A DNA stretch of 64,000 nucleotides from Dokdonella_A ginsengisoli (GTDB lineage Bacteria > Pseudomonadota > Gammaproteobacteria > Xanthomonadales > Rhodanobacteraceae), in contig NZ_JBHSHD010000010.1 of the NCBI RefSeq assembly GCF_042652785.1, positions 434,001 through 498,000 on the forward strand. Direction: 5' to 3'. A program made the translations under genes and the position numbers. The number at the start of each line of letters is the position of its first letter. Position 1 is the stretch's first letter. Below the pieces are notes generated by a model. That model did no database searches, had not been told where the DNA came from, and saw only the letters and a list, made by a program, of their open reading frames with translations. Below are positions 34,782 through 42,469 of the stretch, piece after piece.

Positions 34782-36206
34782 ATGAATTTCAGATTTCTCG
34801 CAATCGCGGCGTCGTGTGCCGCGCTCGCCTGCACGTCCGCCCATGCGCTCGACGGACAGCCCGACCCGGGCTTCGGCGAGGCCGGTGTCGCCTACGTCGT
34901 TCCCGACCAGGTCGAGGCGATCTCGTTCACGCCCGGCGCGGTGATCGAACGGCCCGACGGCAAGCTGCTGGTCGGCGGCTCGCGCTACAAGCGCGGCGAA
35001 CGGCCGTACGAACCGGAGGTCCGCGGCATGCTCGTGCAGCTCAATGCCGACGGCAGCGTGGATGCCGGCTTCGGCAACAGCGTCATTCCCGGCCTGTTCG
35101 TGCTGCCGAGCGTGGTCGCCGACCAGCGCATGCAGGAGGTGCAGGCGATCCGGCGTCTGGACGACGGCTCGGTGCTGATGGTCGGCAATGCCTTCGGCAA
35201 CTACACCCCGCGCGGCTTCGTCGCCAAGGTCGGGGCCGACGGGGAACTGGACGCCGGCTTCGGCATGGGCGGCGTTGCCGCGATGCCGGACCTGCTGCGC
35301 CTGCATTCGATCGGCGTCGACAGCAGGGGCCGCATCCTTGCCGCCGGCGAGCAGGTCGAGGGCACGATGGTGACCGGCACGGTCGTGCGCCTGGATCCGG
35401 ACGGCGCTTTCGACACCGGCTTCGGCGACGGCGGCGTGACCGGCATTCCTTGGTCCGGCGGCGACGGCCTGTGGGGCGAACTCAACGCGCTGGCGGTGAC
35501 GCCCGACGACGGCGTCGTCGTCGCCGGCTACTACGAGATTCCCGGCGAGTGGGAGCACTACGGCTTCGACTACGCCGTCGCACGCCTCGACGCCGACGGC
35601 CAGTTCGATCCGAGCTTCGCGGGTACCGGCTGGCGCGTGTTCCGCGATCCGACCGATGCGTCGGACGTCAACGCGATCCATCGCATCGCCCTGTTGCCGG
35701 ACGGGCGCATCGCGTTCGCCGGCTACCACACCGCAGACTGGAACCAGACCGGCCTCGTGCTCGGCATGCTCGCCGCCGACGGCAGCACCGACGAGAGCTT
35801 CGGCGATCCCGCCACGCCCGGCTACTTCAAGCCGCAGCGCGCGCCGGACGCGCAGACGATGACGCCGACCTCGCTGGTCGTGCAGGGCGACGGCAAGCTG
35901 CTCGTCGGCGCGACGTACTACGTGGAGGCCGACCACAAGCAGCTGTACTACGCGCTGCGCGCCACTCCGGACGGGCGCCTGGACGCCGGCTTCGCCGACG
36001 GCGGCGTGCTGCTGGCCGACGTCGCGCCCGGCGGCGTGAACAGCGATCTGGGCGCGATCGGACTGCAGGCGGACGGACGCATCCTGCTCGCCGGCCGCAG
36101 CCTGCGCACGCCGGACTGGAGCATCGGCGATCTCGCCGTCATGCGCCTGCTCAACGAGGTTCCGCCGGCGGACCGCGTCTTCGCCGACGGATTCGAACTT
36201 CAATAG
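34782..36206 (+). CDS. Exported delta-60 repeat protein with C-terminal FADGFE motif
   Basis: A 474-residue protein with a signal peptide (LAIAASCAALACTSAHA). At least six delta-60-type repeats follow, each with a core like LNADGSVDAGFGN, GADGELDAGFGMGG, DPDGAFDTGFGDGG, DADGQFDPSFAGTG, AADGSTDESFGDP and TPDGRLDAGFADGG, alternating with blades such as DGKLLVGGSR. These repeats usually form a beta-propeller. The C-terminus is ADRVFADGFELQ, the same motif as the beta-helix proteins at 14.8-24.5 kb although the fold is different. Function unknown; probably outside the cytosol. Monocistronic between zipA and a converging TetR gene (12 bases between stops). Confidence 0.85.
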   Translation: MNFRFLAIAASCAALACTSAHALDGQPDPGFGEAGVAYVVPDQVEAISFTPGAVIERPDGKLLVGGSRYKRGERPYEPEVRGMLVQLNADGSVDAGFGNSVIPGLFVLPSVVADQRMQEVQAIRRLDDGSVLMVGNAFGNYTPRGFVAKVGADGELDAGFGMGGVAAMPDLLRLHSIGVDSRGRILAAGEQVEGTMVTGTVVRLDPDGAFDTGFGDGGVTGIPWSGGDGLWGELNALAVTPDDGVVVAGYYEIPGEWEHYGFDYAVARLDADGQFDPSFAGTGWRVFRDPTDASDVNAIHRIALLPDGRIAFAGYHTADWNQTGLVLGMLAADGSTDESFGDPATPGYFKPQRAPDAQTMTPTSLVVQGDGKLLVGATYYVEADHKQLYYALRATPDGRLDAGFADGGVLLADVAPGGVNSDLGAIGLQADGRILLAGRSLRTPDWSIGDLAVMRLLNEVPPADRVFADGFELQ

Positions 36207-36218
36207 GCCCGCGCGGTG

Positions 36219-36851
36219 TCAGGCCGAATAGGCCTGCGCCAGCGCGTTGAGGTGCGCGCGCTCGGCCTCGCGCAGGAACGGCGCGATCAGCATCATGACC
36301 TGATGGATGCCGCGGTTGAGGTCGGCGTCGCCGGCCTCGGCGCGGCCGCCGCGCACCGCGACGAAGCTCATCCAGAACGTCGCGGTCAGCAGCACGTTCT
36401 CCGACAGCGCGCGGATCTCGGCCGGGCTGGCGCGCACGACGCCGGTCTCGACCAGACCGCGCAGCAGCGCGGTCGTGCTCGCGCCGGCGCGGTCCATGAT
36501 GCGGGCGAAGCGCAGCTTCAGCTTGCGGTTGCGCGCCAGGATGTCGACGAGGTCGCGGTAGACGAAACGGTACTGGCGCAGCGACTCGAACACGAGATGC
36601 AGCTGCAGCCAGATGTCTTCCAGATCGGGAGCGCGGCCCTCGGGCAGCAGCAGTGCCTCGTCCAGGCGCGCCTCATAGCGCGCGAACAGGTGCTCGACGA
36701 TGTCGTCCTTGTTGCGGAAGTGGTAGTACAGGTTGCCGGGGCTGATGCCCAGTTCGTCGGCGATGTGGTTGGTGCTGACGTTCGGCTCGCCCTGCGCGTT
36801 GAACATCGCCAGGCTGGTGTCGAGAATGCGATCGCGCGTCTGCCGGGCCAT
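36219..36851 (-). CDS. TetR-family transcriptional regulator
   Basis: A 210-residue protein. The N-terminal helix-turn-helix is typical (TRDRILDTSLAMFNAQGEPN, VSTNHIADELGISPGNLYYHFRNKDDIVEHLF). The C-terminal ligand domain (TetR_C, including FESLRQYRFVYRDLVDILARN) is of the kind found in regulators near fatty-acid genes. It probably represses nearby lipid genes in response to an acyl-CoA or similar ligand; the neighbours (acyl-CoA-binding protein, fatty acyl-CoA reductase) support that inference. Its gene is on the same strand as, and 64 bases downstream of, the acyl-CoA-binding protein gene. Confidence 0.88.
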   Translation of the reverse strand: MARQTRDRILDTSLAMFNAQGEPNVSTNHIADELGISPGNLYYHFRNKDDIVEHLFARYEARLDEALLLPEGRAPDLEDIWLQLHLVFESLRQYRFVYRDLVDILARNRKLKLRFARIMDRAGASTTALLRGLVETGVVRASPAEIRALSENVLLTATFWMSFVAVRGGRAEAGDADLNRGIHQVMMLIAPFLREAERAHLNALAQAYSA

Positions 36852-36915
36852 GCGCGGCGGAGGGAGCGAGGCGGTCGGCGGAGGCGTCGGGGCGAACGGG
36901 CACCGGAGCGCCCGG

Positions 36916-37173
36916 TCAGCCTCCGAGCTTGCTCACGAGGTCGACGTATTTCTGCTGCGCGTCCTCGGTCTTCGTGCCCTTGAGCTTGGCCCAGGCCTCG
37001 TACTTGGCCGTGCCGACGAAATCGAAGAAGCCGGGCTTCGGACCCGAGACGTCGCCTTCCGATCCCTGCTTGTAGAGCGCGTACAGCTTGAGCAGGGTGT
37101 CGTTGTCGGGGCGCTCGGAAAGCTTCTTGACGTCTTCAGCGGCTTTTTCGAAACGGGCATTGAGATCGGACAT
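36916..37173 (-). CDS. Acyl-CoA-binding protein
   Basis: An 85-residue protein covering the whole ACBP four-helix fold: LNARFEKAAEDVKKLSERPD, DTLLKLYALYKQGSEGD, KPGFFDFVGTAKYEAWAKLKG, TKTEDAQQKYVDLVSKL. The conserved YALYKQ, the KYEAW motif and the C-terminal Tyr are present; these contact the CoA and acyl chain. It buffers long-chain acyl-CoAs in the cytosol. Divergent from the fatty acyl-CoA reductase gene with 189 bases between starts, so a shared regulatory region with the TetR protein is likely. Confidence 0.95.
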   Translation of the reverse strand: MSDLNARFEKAAEDVKKLSERPDNDTLLKLYALYKQGSEGDVSGPKPGFFDFVGTAKYEAWAKLKGTKTEDAQQKYVDLVSKLGG

Positions 37174-37362
37174 GGACGCTCACCGGCGCTGCACGCGTTG
37201 TGGACCCCGAGCTTACAACACGTCGCGGCGCCGTGCTCAGGCGTGCGCCGTGCCTTCGCACGCGAGTGGACGACGGCGCACCGCCGGCCCGGCGTAGCCA
37301 GCATCGGCGATCCGGGTCTATGCTTGTTCGGACGACAACAGCGACACGGGAGGGTGCGGCTC

Positions 37363-39351
37363 ATGACCTACTTCGTCACCGGGGCGACCGGTTTCATCGG
37401 ACGGCATCTGCTCGAGCGGCTGGTCGAGCGCAAGGGCACGATCCACTGCCTCGTACGGAAGGAGTCTTTGGCGAAGCTCGACGAATTGCGCGAACGGCTC
37501 GGCGTCGACGACAAGCGCCTGGTGGCGGTGGTCGGCGACCTGTCCAAGCCGAAGCTCGGCGTGACGCCGGCGATGCAGCGTGCGCTCGCGGGCAAGGTCA
37601 AGCACTTCTTCCATCTCGCCGCGCTGTACGACCTGGCCGCCGACGAGGAGAGCCAGGTCGTCGCCAACGTCGAGGGCACGCGCCACGCGCTCGAACTGGC
37701 CGATGCGCTGAAGGCCGGATGCTTCCACCACGTCAGCTCGATCGCCGCGGCGGGCCTGTATTCGGGCGTGTTCCGCGAGGACATGTTCGACGAGGCGGAG
37801 GAACTGGACCACCCGTACTTCCGCACCAAGCACGATTCCGAAGGCCTGGTGCGCAAGCAGTACGCGCGCGCCTACCGCGTCTACCGGCCGGGCATCGTCA
37901 TCGGCGACTCGCGCACCGGCGTGATCGACAAGATCGACGGGCCGTACTACTTCTTCCGCCTGATCAAGAAAATGCGCGAGACGCTGCCGCCGTGGATGCC
38001 GACGATCGGCCTGGAGGGCGGGCGCATCAACCTGGTGCCGGTCGACTGGGTCGCCGCCGCGCTCGACCACATCGCGCACAAGCCGTCGCTGGACGGGCAC
38101 ACCTTCCACCTGACCGATCCGGCGCCACGCCGCATCGGCGAGGTGCTGAACCTGTTCGCGCGCGCCGGCCACGCGCCGCAGATGACGATGCGCCTGGACG
38201 CGCGCATGTTCGGCTTCATCCCCGGCAGCGTGCGCGCGGCGATCGGCAGTCTGCCGCCGGTCCGGCGAGTGGTCAACGTCCTGCTGCGCGACCTCGGCAT
38301 TCCCGCGTCGGTGATGAAGTTCATCAACTATCCCACGCGCTTCGACGCGCGCGAGACCGAGCGCGCCCTGAAGGGCTCGAAGATCCGCCTGCCCAAGCTC
38401 GACGACTACGCCTGGCGGCTGTGGGACTACTGGGAGCGCCACCTCGATCCGGACCTGTTCGTCGACCACTCGCTCGGCGGCAAGGTGAAGAACAAGGTCG
38501 TGGTGATCACCGGCGGTTCGTCGGGCATCGGCAAGGCGGTCGCCGCGAAGGTCGCCGCGGCCGGCGCCAAGCTGGTGATCTGCGCGCGCGGCGCCGAAGA
38601 ACTGGCCGAGACGAAGAAGGAGATCGAGGCCGCCGGCGGCGTCTGCCACACCTACCAGGTCGACCTGTCCGAACTCGCCTCGTGCGACAAGTTCGTCGCC
38701 GACGTGCTCGCCGATCACGGCCACGTCGACGTGCTGGTCAACAACGCCGGGCGCTCGATCCGCCGCGCGATCAGCGCGAGCTACGACCGCTTCCACGACT
38801 TCGAGCGCACGATGCAGCTGAACTACTTCGGCGCGCTGCGACTGATCATGGGCTTCCTGCCGAAGATGACCGAGCGCCACCGCGGCCACATCGTCAACAT
38901 CTCCTCGATCGGCGTGCTGACCAATTCGCCGCGCTTCTCCGCCTACGTCGCCTCGAAGGCCGCGCTCGACGCGTTCTCGCGCTGCGCGCAGGCGGAGTAT
39001 TCCGACAACGGCGTCAACTTCACCACGATCAACATGCCGCTGGTGAAGACGCCGATGATCGCGCCGACCAAGATGTACGAATCGGTGCCGACGCTGTCGC
39101 CCGACGAGGCCGCGGACATCGTCGTCGAGGCGATCATCGAGAAGCCGGTGCGCATCGCCACGCGCCTGGGCATCTTCGCCCAGGTGTTCTACGCGCTGGC
39201 GCCGCGCGTATACGAGATCGTCATGAACACCGCCTTCCGCCTGTTCCCCGATTCCTCCGCGTCGAAGGGAATGAAGGGCAGGGGAGAGATCGAACAACCG
39301 ACCAGCGAACAGATCGCCTTCGCCGCCCTAATGCGAGGAGTCCATTGGTAG
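37363..39351 (+). CDS. Fatty acyl-CoA reductase (alcohol-forming, two-domain, Marinobacter FAR type)
   Basis: A 662-residue protein with two reductase domains. The N-terminal extended SDR has TGATGFIGRHLLERLV (residues about 6-21) and Tyr/Lys YFRTK (about 152-156). The C-terminal classical SDR has TGGSSGIGKAVA (from about 383) and YVASK (about 527-531). Length and characteristic stretches (FRLIKKMRETLPPWMPTIG, SVMKFINYPTRFDARE, FERTMQLNYFGALRLIMGF, INMPLVKTPMIAPTKMY, and the final FAALMRGVHW) match, from memory, the 661-residue Marinobacter enzyme that reduces fatty acyl-CoA to fatty alcohol in two NADPH-dependent steps for wax ester synthesis. No wax synthase is in the window. GGGAGGG precedes the ATG. 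Confidence 0.9.
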   Translation: MTYFVTGATGFIGRHLLERLVERKGTIHCLVRKESLAKLDELRERLGVDDKRLVAVVGDLSKPKLGVTPAMQRALAGKVKHFFHLAALYDLAADEESQVVANVEGTRHALELADALKAGCFHHVSSIAAAGLYSGVFREDMFDEAEELDHPYFRTKHDSEGLVRKQYARAYRVYRPGIVIGDSRTGVIDKIDGPYYFFRLIKKMRETLPPWMPTIGLEGGRINLVPVDWVAAALDHIAHKPSLDGHTFHLTDPAPRRIGEVLNLFARAGHAPQMTMRLDARMFGFIPGSVRAAIGSLPPVRRVVNVLLRDLGIPASVMKFINYPTRFDARETERALKGSKIRLPKLDDYAWRLWDYWERHLDPDLFVDHSLGGKVKNKVVVITGGSSGIGKAVAAKVAAAGAKLVICARGAEELAETKKEIEAAGGVCHTYQVDLSELASCDKFVADVLADHGHVDVLVNNAGRSIRRAISASYDRFHDFERTMQLNYFGALRLIMGFLPKMTERHRGHIVNISSIGVLTNSPRFSAYVASKAALDAFSRCAQAEYSDNGVNFTTINMPLVKTPMIAPTKMYESVPTLSPDEAADIVVEAIIEKPVRIATRLGIFAQVFYALAPRVYEIVMNTAFRLFPDSSASKGMKGRGEIEQPTSEQIAFAALMRGVHW

Positions 39352-39399
39352 AAAAAGCGCGCTCATGCGATGCCCTCAGGCATCGCATGCGCTTTTTCT
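39351..39399 (+). terminator. Strong terminator after the fatty acyl-CoA reductase gene
   Basis: GAAAAAGCGC + 4-base bulge GCTC + ATGCGATGCC pairs with GGCATCGCAT + GCGCTTTTTC around loop CTCA: twenty base pairs interrupted only by the bulge, with a five-T run in the descending arm. It begins at the last base of the stop codon. The A/T-flanked design could work in both directions. Confidence 0.75.
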
Positions 39400-39404
39400 G
39401 GCGA

Positions 39405-39585
39405 GGCAGGGATGCCGAGCGGGAGAGCGCCAAGGACGGCTTGTCACGCGCCCTCGAACGAAGCCAGCATTTCTGACAAGCCATGGATGCCGAGCGGTCG
39501 AGGCCGCCCTCCGGCGGCCGAGGGTGAGGCAGGATGCCGAACGGGAGAGCGCCAGGGACGGCTTGTCACGCGCCCTCGAACGAAG
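39405..39585. repeat. Direct repeat (family E), two copies of 58-59 bases
   Basis: Copy 1 (39405-39463) and copy 2 (39528-39585) are nearly identical, differing by a one-base gap and a few substitutions; both contain GGACGGCTTGTCACGCGCCC and CTCGAACGAAG. Between them is a palindromic stretch with GGCCGCCCTCCGGCGGCC. A fragment of the left flank (GCGCTCATGCGCTTTTT) recurs at 39590-39605. The element fills most of the gap between the reductase and the FadB-type gene, next to a gene remnant. Confidence 0.8.
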
Positions 39586-39602
39586 TGGGCGCTCATGCGC
39601 TT

Positions 39603-39674
39603 TTTCCGACGCCACGCACCCGCCCCCGGCCCGCCGACGAGAAGACCTTCGCCGACGGCTTCGATCCTTCCTAG
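39603..39674 (+). pseudogene. Remnant 3' end of a gene encoding a DGFD-motif protein
   Basis: In the frame ending at TAG 39672-39674 the last codons read RPADEKTFADGFDPS. This matches the end of the delta-60 protein at 34782-36206 (PPADRVFADGFELQ) and the beta-helix proteins. Upstream of about 39603 the frame runs into the family E repeat and shows no coding character, so only the C-terminal tail of a former gene survives. Its TAG shares the palindrome CTAG with the stop of the converging FadB-type gene. Chance similarity cannot be excluded for so short a match. Confidence 0.5.
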
Positions 39675-41746
39675 GCCGCAGCCTTCGCGCCCACCGCCCC
39701 GCCGGCGAGCACGGCGTCGTCCCAGCCCGGCCGTGGCTTGAAGCGCTCGCCGTACTTCTGCGCCAGCGCTTCGAGCTTCGCCTTCAGCACGTCGGGGCCG
39801 GTGTCGCGCACGTGCTGGATCGGGCCGCCGCGGAACGGGGCGAAGCCGGTGCCGAAGATGACGCCGGCGTCGAGCAGGTCGGCGTCGTCGACGACGCGGT
39901 CGTGCAGGCAGGCGACGGCCTCGTTCAACATCGGCAGCAGCAGGCGGTCCTCGAGGTCGTCCGGGGCGACGTAGTTCGGATCGACCTCGGGCTTCTGCGG
40001 CTTGCCGTCCTTCCAGACGTAGAGTCCTTCGCCGTCCTTCTTGCCGCGCTTGCCGTTTTCGACGCGCTCGGCGAGGGTCGGCGGGATGTCCAGGCCGAGG
40101 AACGGCCCGAGTTCCTTGCCGACTGAGGCGGCGACGTCGAGGCCGACCGTGTCGATCAGTTCGATCGGCCCCATCGGCATGCCGAACTTCTTCGCCGCCT
40201 TGTCGATGACCGGGCCGGGAATGCCTTCGCCGTAGGCGCGCGCGGCTTCCAGCATGTACGGCATCAGGATGCGGTTGACGAGGAAGCCCGGCGTGCCCTT
40301 GACCGGCACCGGCAGCTTGTCCAGCGCCTTGCAGAAGGCGAGTGCGCGCTTCTCGTTGGCCGCATCGAGGTCGTCGTGGCGCACGATCTCGATCAGCGGC
40401 ATCAGCGCCACCGGATTGAAGTAGTGCAGGCCGAGGAAACGGCCGGGCGCGGCGACCGCCCGGCGCAGCTCGTCGAGCGGAATGCTCGAGGTGTTGGTCG
40501 CCAGCAGGGCGTCGGCCTTCAGCTTCGGCTCGTCGGCGCGGTACAGCGCCTCCTTCGCCTCGGCGTTCTCGAAGATCGCCTCGATCAGGAGGTCGGCGGA
40601 GGCGATGCCGCCGCCTTCGACGTCGGCCTTCAGCCGCGCCAGCGCCGGGTCGATGCGCTCGGGCGTCTTCAGCTTCTTCGCGAACAGCTCCTTGGCGCGA
40701 TCCAGCGCCGGCTGCACGTATTTCATCTCGCGATCCTGCAAGGTCACGTCGAAGCCGCGCAGCGCGCACCAGGCGGCGATGTCGCCGCCCATCACGCCGG
40801 CGCCGACGACATGCACGTGCTTGACGCCGTGCTCGGCGCCGCCGGCGAGGCTCTTCAAGCGCTCCTGCAGGAAGAACACGCGGATCAGGTTGCGTGCGGT
40901 CGGCGTCGTGGCGAGCTTGGCCACGCCGCGCGCCTCCAGCTTCAGCCGCTGCGTCACGCTCGAACCGCCGCGGCGCCAGGTCTCGATCAGCGCAAACGGG
41001 GCCGGGTAGTGTTCCTTGCGCACCTTCGCCGCGGTCTGCTTGACCAGCATCGGCGCCAGGATCTGCTGTGCCGGCCAGGTGTTGGTCGCCCAGGCAGTCG
41101 CGCGCTGCGCGAACGGGCGCGTGCGCGGATGGCGGATCAGTTCCTTCGCCGTCTCCACCAGCAGTTCCGGCGAGCTGAGTGCGTCGACCAGGCCGATCGC
41201 CTTGGCGTTTTCGGCCGAGGCGGCGCGGCCGGTCAGCATCAGTTCCAGCGCGGCCGGCGCGCCGATCAGGCGCGGCAGGCGCGCGCTGCCGCCCCAGCCG
41301 GGGAAGATGCCGAGCTTGACCTCGGGCAGGCCGATGCGCGTGGACGGATCGCGCGAAGCGACGCGATAGCGGCAGGCCAGCGCCATTTCGGTGCCGCCGC
41401 CCATGCAGGCGCCGTGGATCGCGGCCACCGTCGGGCACGGCAGGCGTGCCAGTCTCTGCAACACGCGCTGGCCGTTCTCGATCGCGTCGAGCACGCCGCC
41501 GCTGGCCTCGTAGCCGGCGAACTCCTTCAGGTCGGCGCCGACGACGAAGCCAGCCGACTTGCTCGAGCGGATGACGACGCCCTTGGGCGGCTCGAACGTC
41601 AGGCGCTCGACGATCTCGGAGAGCTCGTCGAGTACGGCGCGCGACAGGGCGTTGACCGAACTGCCGGCGCGGTTCAGTGCGAGCACCACGATGCCGTCGT
41701 CGTCGCGTGCGGGGTGCCAGTGCTGGAAACGCAGGCCTTCGAACAT
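39671..41746 (-). CDS. Enoyl-CoA hydratase/3-hydroxyacyl-CoA dehydrogenase (FadB/FadJ alpha type)
   Basis: A 691-residue bifunctional beta-oxidation enzyme. The crotonase domain occupies residues 1-~190 (oxyanion-hole segments GFVVGADLKEF and IHGACMGGGTEMALAC; LPEVKLGIFPGWGG with the catalytic Glu region). The 3-hydroxyacyl-CoA dehydrogenase NAD domain starts near residue 315 (HVVGAGVMGGDIAAWCALRG), with LHYFNPVALMPLIEIV (catalytic His and Glu regions), followed by the C-terminal helical domains (GTPGFLVNRILMPYMLEAA). It hydrates 2-enoyl-CoA and oxidises the product. No thiolase partner lies next to it. It is placed beside the acyl-CoA reductase and acyl-CoA-binding protein, in a lipid-handling neighbourhood. 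Confidence 0.93.
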   Translation of the reverse strand: MFEGLRFQHWHPARDDDGIVVLALNRAGSSVNALSRAVLDELSEIVERLTFEPPKGVVIRSSKSAGFVVGADLKEFAGYEASGGVLDAIENGQRVLQRLARLPCPTVAAIHGACMGGGTEMALACRYRVASRDPSTRIGLPEVKLGIFPGWGGSARLPRLIGAPAALELMLTGRAASAENAKAIGLVDALSSPELLVETAKELIRHPRTRPFAQRATAWATNTWPAQQILAPMLVKQTAAKVRKEHYPAPFALIETWRRGGSSVTQRLKLEARGVAKLATTPTARNLIRVFFLQERLKSLAGGAEHGVKHVHVVGAGVMGGDIAAWCALRGFDVTLQDREMKYVQPALDRAKELFAKKLKTPERIDPALARLKADVEGGGIASADLLIEAIFENAEAKEALYRADEPKLKADALLATNTSSIPLDELRRAVAAPGRFLGLHYFNPVALMPLIEIVRHDDLDAANEKRALAFCKALDKLPVPVKGTPGFLVNRILMPYMLEAARAYGEGIPGPVIDKAAKKFGMPMGPIELIDTVGLDVAASVGKELGPFLGLDIPPTLAERVENGKRGKKDGEGLYVWKDGKPQKPEVDPNYVAPDDLEDRLLLPMLNEAVACLHDRVVDDADLLDAGVIFGTGFAPFRGGPIQHVRDTGPDVLKAKLEALAQKYGERFKPRPGWDDAVLAGGAVGAKAAA

Positions 41747-41980
41747 GACCGGCTCCGGGAAGCGGCGAGGGGATGGCTATAATCCCGGCTAGCCGTGCGC
41801 CGGGTCAATGCGTGCGCCGGCGGCGGTCGGGAAGCCGCTGCCGGCGCAATACGGCACGAAATCATTCACCGGGCGGCGGCGCGAGCCGCCGTGCCGGCGA
41901 CGGTGGGCGCGTCGCGGGCTCGCCGGGCCGCAGGAAGGTGGGAAGGCCTTTCCGCGGGGAACGCTGCCAGGGGAACGCAG

Positions 41981-42469
41981 GTGCTCGACAAGCAGGCCGA
42001 ATCGCCGGTGGCCCAGAAGCTGCTCGACCGCATCGTGCGGTCGCCGCAGCATCTGATCGCGCTGGACACTCCCAACGTCGCCGAGATGCTGGCGCAGATG
42101 CGCGTGCTGGCGATGCGCGGCGGCACCTCGATCTACGTCTGGGACCCGGACGGCGGCATCGATTCGCTGCGCGAGAGCGGCCTGCACGTGCCCGGCTCCA
42201 AGCGCATCGCCGACGCTCTGCGCTACGTGCTGCAGAGCATGCATTTCGGCGTCTACCTGTTCGTCGACTTCGCCGAGCACCTGCGTCCGGCCGATACCGT
42301 GCTGCTGCGACGCATTTCGCGCATGCAGACCGTCAACGAGCGCAAACTGGTCTTCGTCGGCAGCGACTTCGAGCTGCCCGAGGAACTGGACGGGATGTTC
42401 GAGCGGATCACGGCCGCGAACCGCGAGCAGCCCCGGCTCAAGCTGCGCGACGGACGCTGGGTCGAGTGA
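41981..42469 (+). CDS. Conserved hypothetical protein coupled to the GGDEF-EAL gene
   Basis: A 162-residue protein I do not recognise. Visible features are LLDRIVRSPQHLIALDTPN, MRVLAMRGGTSIYVWDPDGGI and KLVFVGSDFELPEELDGMFE, reminiscent of the N-terminal non-catalytic region of some AAA-type ATPases, but no P-loop is present. No signal peptide. GTG 41981 follows AGGGGAACGCAG; upstream in-frame codons exist but lie in sequence without coding character. Its stop overlaps the next gene's GTG (GTGA), so it is probably a dedicated partner of the c-di-GMP protein downstream. Confidence 0.65.
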   Translation: MLDKQAESPVAQKLLDRIVRSPQHLIALDTPNVAEMLAQMRVLAMRGGTSIYVWDPDGGIDSLRESGLHVPGSKRIADALRYVLQSMHFGVYLFVDFAEHLRPADTVLLRRISRMQTVNERKLVFVGSDFELPEELDGMFERITAANREQPRLKLRDGRWVE

